Below, one piece after another: positions 62,494 through 64,000 of a DNA stretch of 64,000 bases. Below the pieces are notes generated by a model that had not been told where the DNA came from, ran no database searches, and saw nothing but the letters and a program-made list of their open reading frames with translations. The DNA is taken from contig NZ_CP010803.1 in assembly GCF_000960975.1 (NCBI RefSeq), positions 905,501-969,500 of the forward strand, read 5' to 3'. Each line of letters starts with the position of its first letter. The stretch's first letter is position 1. The translations under genes and the position numbers were made by a program. Origin of the DNA: Martelella endophytica (GTDB taxonomy: Bacteria; Pseudomonadota; Alphaproteobacteria; Rhizobiales; Rhizobiaceae).

Positions 62494-62946
62494 ATGAAAA
62501 TCTCCGAAGTCATGCGGCCGGACGATGTCCTGATCGATGTATCTGCCGCCTCCAAAGCCAACCTGCTGCAGCTGATGTCCAATCGGGGGGCACAGGTCCT
62601 TGGCGCTGATCGATCGGACATTGTTGGCGCGTTGGAGCATCGCGAGAAGCTGGGATCAACAGGTTTCGGCGCCGGGATCGCCATTCCTCACGCGCCGGTT
62701 GAAGGCGTAGCCGCGCCGTTTGCGCTCCTGATCCGGCTTGCGAGGCCGATCGCGTTTGAAGCGATCGACGATCGACCCGTGGATGTCATTTGTCTGATCC
62801 TCACGCCGCCCGGCGACCAGGCGGAGTACCTGAAGCTTCTATCGACGATATCCCGCAAATTGCGGTCTTCCGAAACACTCAAGACCATCAGATCCGCCAC
62901 CGACGCCGGGCAGATCTACGCCGCGATCGCGATGTGCGAAGACTGA
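62494..62946 (+). CDS. ptsN: PTS IIA(Ntr)-like protein
   Basis: A 150-residue PTS EIIA domain with the phosphohistidine site GIAIPHAPVEGV and LLSTISRKLRSSETLKTIRS. In E. coli EIIA(Ntr) interacts with KdpD and modulates kdp expression; a copy at the end of the kdp cluster suggests a dedicated regulator. It is 62 bases after kdpE and is probably a second paralogue in addition to the usual rpoN-linked ptsN. Confidence 0.87.
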   Translation: MKISEVMRPDDVLIDVSAASKANLLQLMSNRGAQVLGADRSDIVGALEHREKLGSTGFGAGIAIPHAPVEGVAAPFALLIRLARPIAFEAIDDRPVDVICLILTPPGDQAEYLKLLSTISRKLRSSETLKTIRSATDAGQIYAAIAMCED

Positions 62947-63075
62947 CTGATGTCGCTCGACCTGTTGGAGCAATCGATCTTGCCATTGTTCGAGCTGTTT
63001 GGCGTGGAGATCGAACTGCCACAAGAGCCCGGCCATCGTTTTCCTGCCCTTGATCGCGACGGCGAAGACGCCGAA
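62938..63075 (-). pseudogene. Remnant of an IS3 OrfA transposase
   Basis: The minus strand encodes FAVAIKGRKTMAGLLWQFDL then HAKQLEQWQDRLLQ, clearly related to the OrfA at 20388 (AAIRGEQTLVELSQQFDVHA, then KQWKDQLL) but with both ends lost. It overlaps the last codons of the PTS gene on the other strand. It marks an old insertion at the end of the kdp cluster. Confidence 0.65.
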
Positions 63076-63183
63076 GAAGTCTCCAGGATTAAACCATCCA
63101 GCTTTCACGGGCAGAGCACTCCCTTTCGGGTCTTTGCCCGGATATTGGAATGAGACAGCCCTTAGCGATGGCCGGCATCAAAG

Positions 63184-63203
63184 GTCTCGAAGGGATTCGA
63201 ACC
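63184..63203 (+). repeat. Dispersed 20-base motif, copy 4 (diverged)
   Basis: ggtctcgaagggattcgaac matches 16 of 20 positions of copies 1 and 2. It lies beside the IS3 remnant. The rest of the gap to 63240 holds nothing I recognise. Confidence 0.45.
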
Positions 63204-63240
63204 AGCGATCCGGCAGGGATGACGTCCTCTCAGCAAGGAA

Positions 63241-64000
63241 TTAAAATTGCATGGAAAATCTCAGCGTCGCTTCCTGGCTCCGGAAGTTTTCCGCAAATTG
63301 GCCCCGATACTCACCGCGAAGCTCGTACTTGTCATTGGCCATGAACTGCAGTCCAGCGGTCACATCAAGCAGGGTGTCTGGCATTGCTGCCGTTGAAGTA
63401 AAATCGAAGGCTTTCTGGCCGCGATAATAAGCCGTTACATCCGTAGCGATGCCATCGTTGGACTGATAGGTTAATCCGACGGAGGAATAAGGCCGCAGCC
63501 AGCTGCTTTGGCCGAGATCGAACCGCGCGCCCGTTTCGATCGCCGGATGGGCGGCAAAGGTCCATTGATCGATGCCGCTGACCGCCATGTTCAGGATCGT
63601 GCCATTCAACTGGTAGTCCGACATATGGGTATAAACGAGATCGAGGTCCACGAGCGGACGCAGATACCAGTCCGAGAACGAAAACTCGTAGGCCGCGCGG
63701 GCGCGCAGACCGGCGGTGAAGACGTTCGGCGAGGCCGAACTCGTCCAGACGTCATCGCCTATGTCGAATGTATTGGTTATCTCATTGCCGGCATAGCCGA
63801 TTTGCGCCGCACCGGCGAACAGCCATCCACCGGACTGATGCTTCAGCGCAAGCGCGGCATCGCCGCTGTTTGCGCTGGTTTTCGTGAATTGATCGGCGCT
63901 GTTGCCCCAGGAATTGGTGTAGCCGAGTGTTCCGCCGAGATACCAATTGTCCCCGATTTCCCATTGCGCACCCACGCGCCAAGTCTGGTCATGATCAACG
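63241..64000 (-). CDS. Autotransporter outer-membrane beta-barrel, C-terminal part (5' end off window)
   Basis: About 253 codons are visible and the frame stays open to the window edge. Alternating strands such as WYLGGTLGYTNSWGNSADQF and VFTAGLRARAAYEFSFSDWY, with YELRGEYRGQFAENFRSQEA near the end and a C-terminal phenylalanine (FSMQF), are the hallmarks of autotransporter barrels. The passenger domain would lie beyond the window. The in-frame GTG near 63975 is not the true start. Confidence 0.88.
   Translation of the reverse strand, partial: VDHDQTWRVGAQWEIGDNWYLGGTLGYTNSWGNSADQFTKTSANSGDAALALKHQSGGWLFAGAAQIGYAGNEITNTFDIGDDVWTSSASPNVFTAGLRARAAYEFSFSDWYLRPLVDLDLVYTHMSDYQLNGTILNMAVSGIDQWTFAAHPAIETGARFDLGQSSWLRPYSSVGLTYQSNDGIATDVTAYYRGQKAFDFTSTAAMPDTLLDVTAGLQFMANDKYELRGEYRGQFAENFRSQEATLRFSMQF

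Noticed and set aside
62950..63153. A 67-codon plus-strand frame after the PTS gene
   Set aside because: The minus strand of the same DNA clearly resembles IS3 OrfA, so the plus frame is a shadow.
63184..63203. A possible tRNA on the minus strand suggested by the GGTTCGAATCC-like sequence
   Set aside because: The bases flanking the T-loop do not form a T-stem, and no anticodon or acceptor arm can be drawn.
1..64000. CRISPR arrays, rRNA genes, replication origin or prophage
   Set aside because: No regularly spaced repeats, no rRNA-like stretches, no cluster of phage structural genes and no replication genes were seen.

Overview
The window reads as a high-GC alphaproteobacterial chromosome or large replicon, most probably Hyphomicrobiales (Rhizobiales). 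The clues are the NasST nitrate sensor, an AapJQMP-type amino-acid transporter, an AztABCD zinc system of the kind known in Paracoccus, and a NarR-like Crp/Fnr regulator. Genus-level placement is inference.

Nitrogen block, 1-20282. A minus-strand operon encodes an assimilatory nitrate reductase fused to an NADPH-flavoprotein reductase, followed by NasT and NasS (cut by the left edge). Its leader carries two tandem hexaloop hairpins and an overlapping terminator, the layout expected of a NasT antitermination target. A DUF488 gene separates it from an eleven-gene minus-strand operon: narK (fused NarK1-NarK2), narG, narH, narJ, narI, a parvulin-type isomerase, a DUF2478 gene, moaA, mog, a group III truncated hemoglobin and a DUF6522 gene. 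It joins nitrate respiration with cofactor supply and probable NO protection. A divergent NarR-like regulator and a TTGAC-N4-GTCAA operator lie upstream of narK.

Scar region, 20304-23066. IS3-type terminal repeats bracket a frameshifted orfA, an orfB fused in frame to a broken ABC ATPase fragment, a 3' fragment of a LysR gene whose intact relative is at 38685, and a ParDE toxin-antitoxin pair that recurs at 52960-53516.

Metal block, 23151-33305. A Zur-like operator precedes aztABC and an AztD-ZinT fusion, then a COG0523 GTPase and a small cysteine protein. A copper set follows: two DUF2946-like proteins, a YcnI-PCuAC fusion, Sco and a PepSY membrane protein.

Uptake, efflux and catabolic block, 33383-52436. 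It holds aapJQMP with a PLP-dependent lyase and a divergent LysR regulator, an AraC regulator divergent from an AaeAB-like efflux set, a LysR regulator divergent from an MFS-SDR pair, an NmrA-like protein, a TetR regulator, a crotonase-family hydrolase, and a MarR regulator divergent from an SDR-metallohydrolase pair. Several candidate operators lie between divergent genes.

Potassium block, 52437-64000. A second ParDE copy precedes a kdp cluster in the order kdpF, small ORF, kdpB, small ORF, kdpA, kdpC, kdpD, kdpE, then a PTS IIA(Ntr)-like gene. The window ends with an IS3 orfA remnant and the C-terminal barrel of an autotransporter cut by the right edge. I saw no rRNA or tRNA genes, CRISPR arrays or replication origin.
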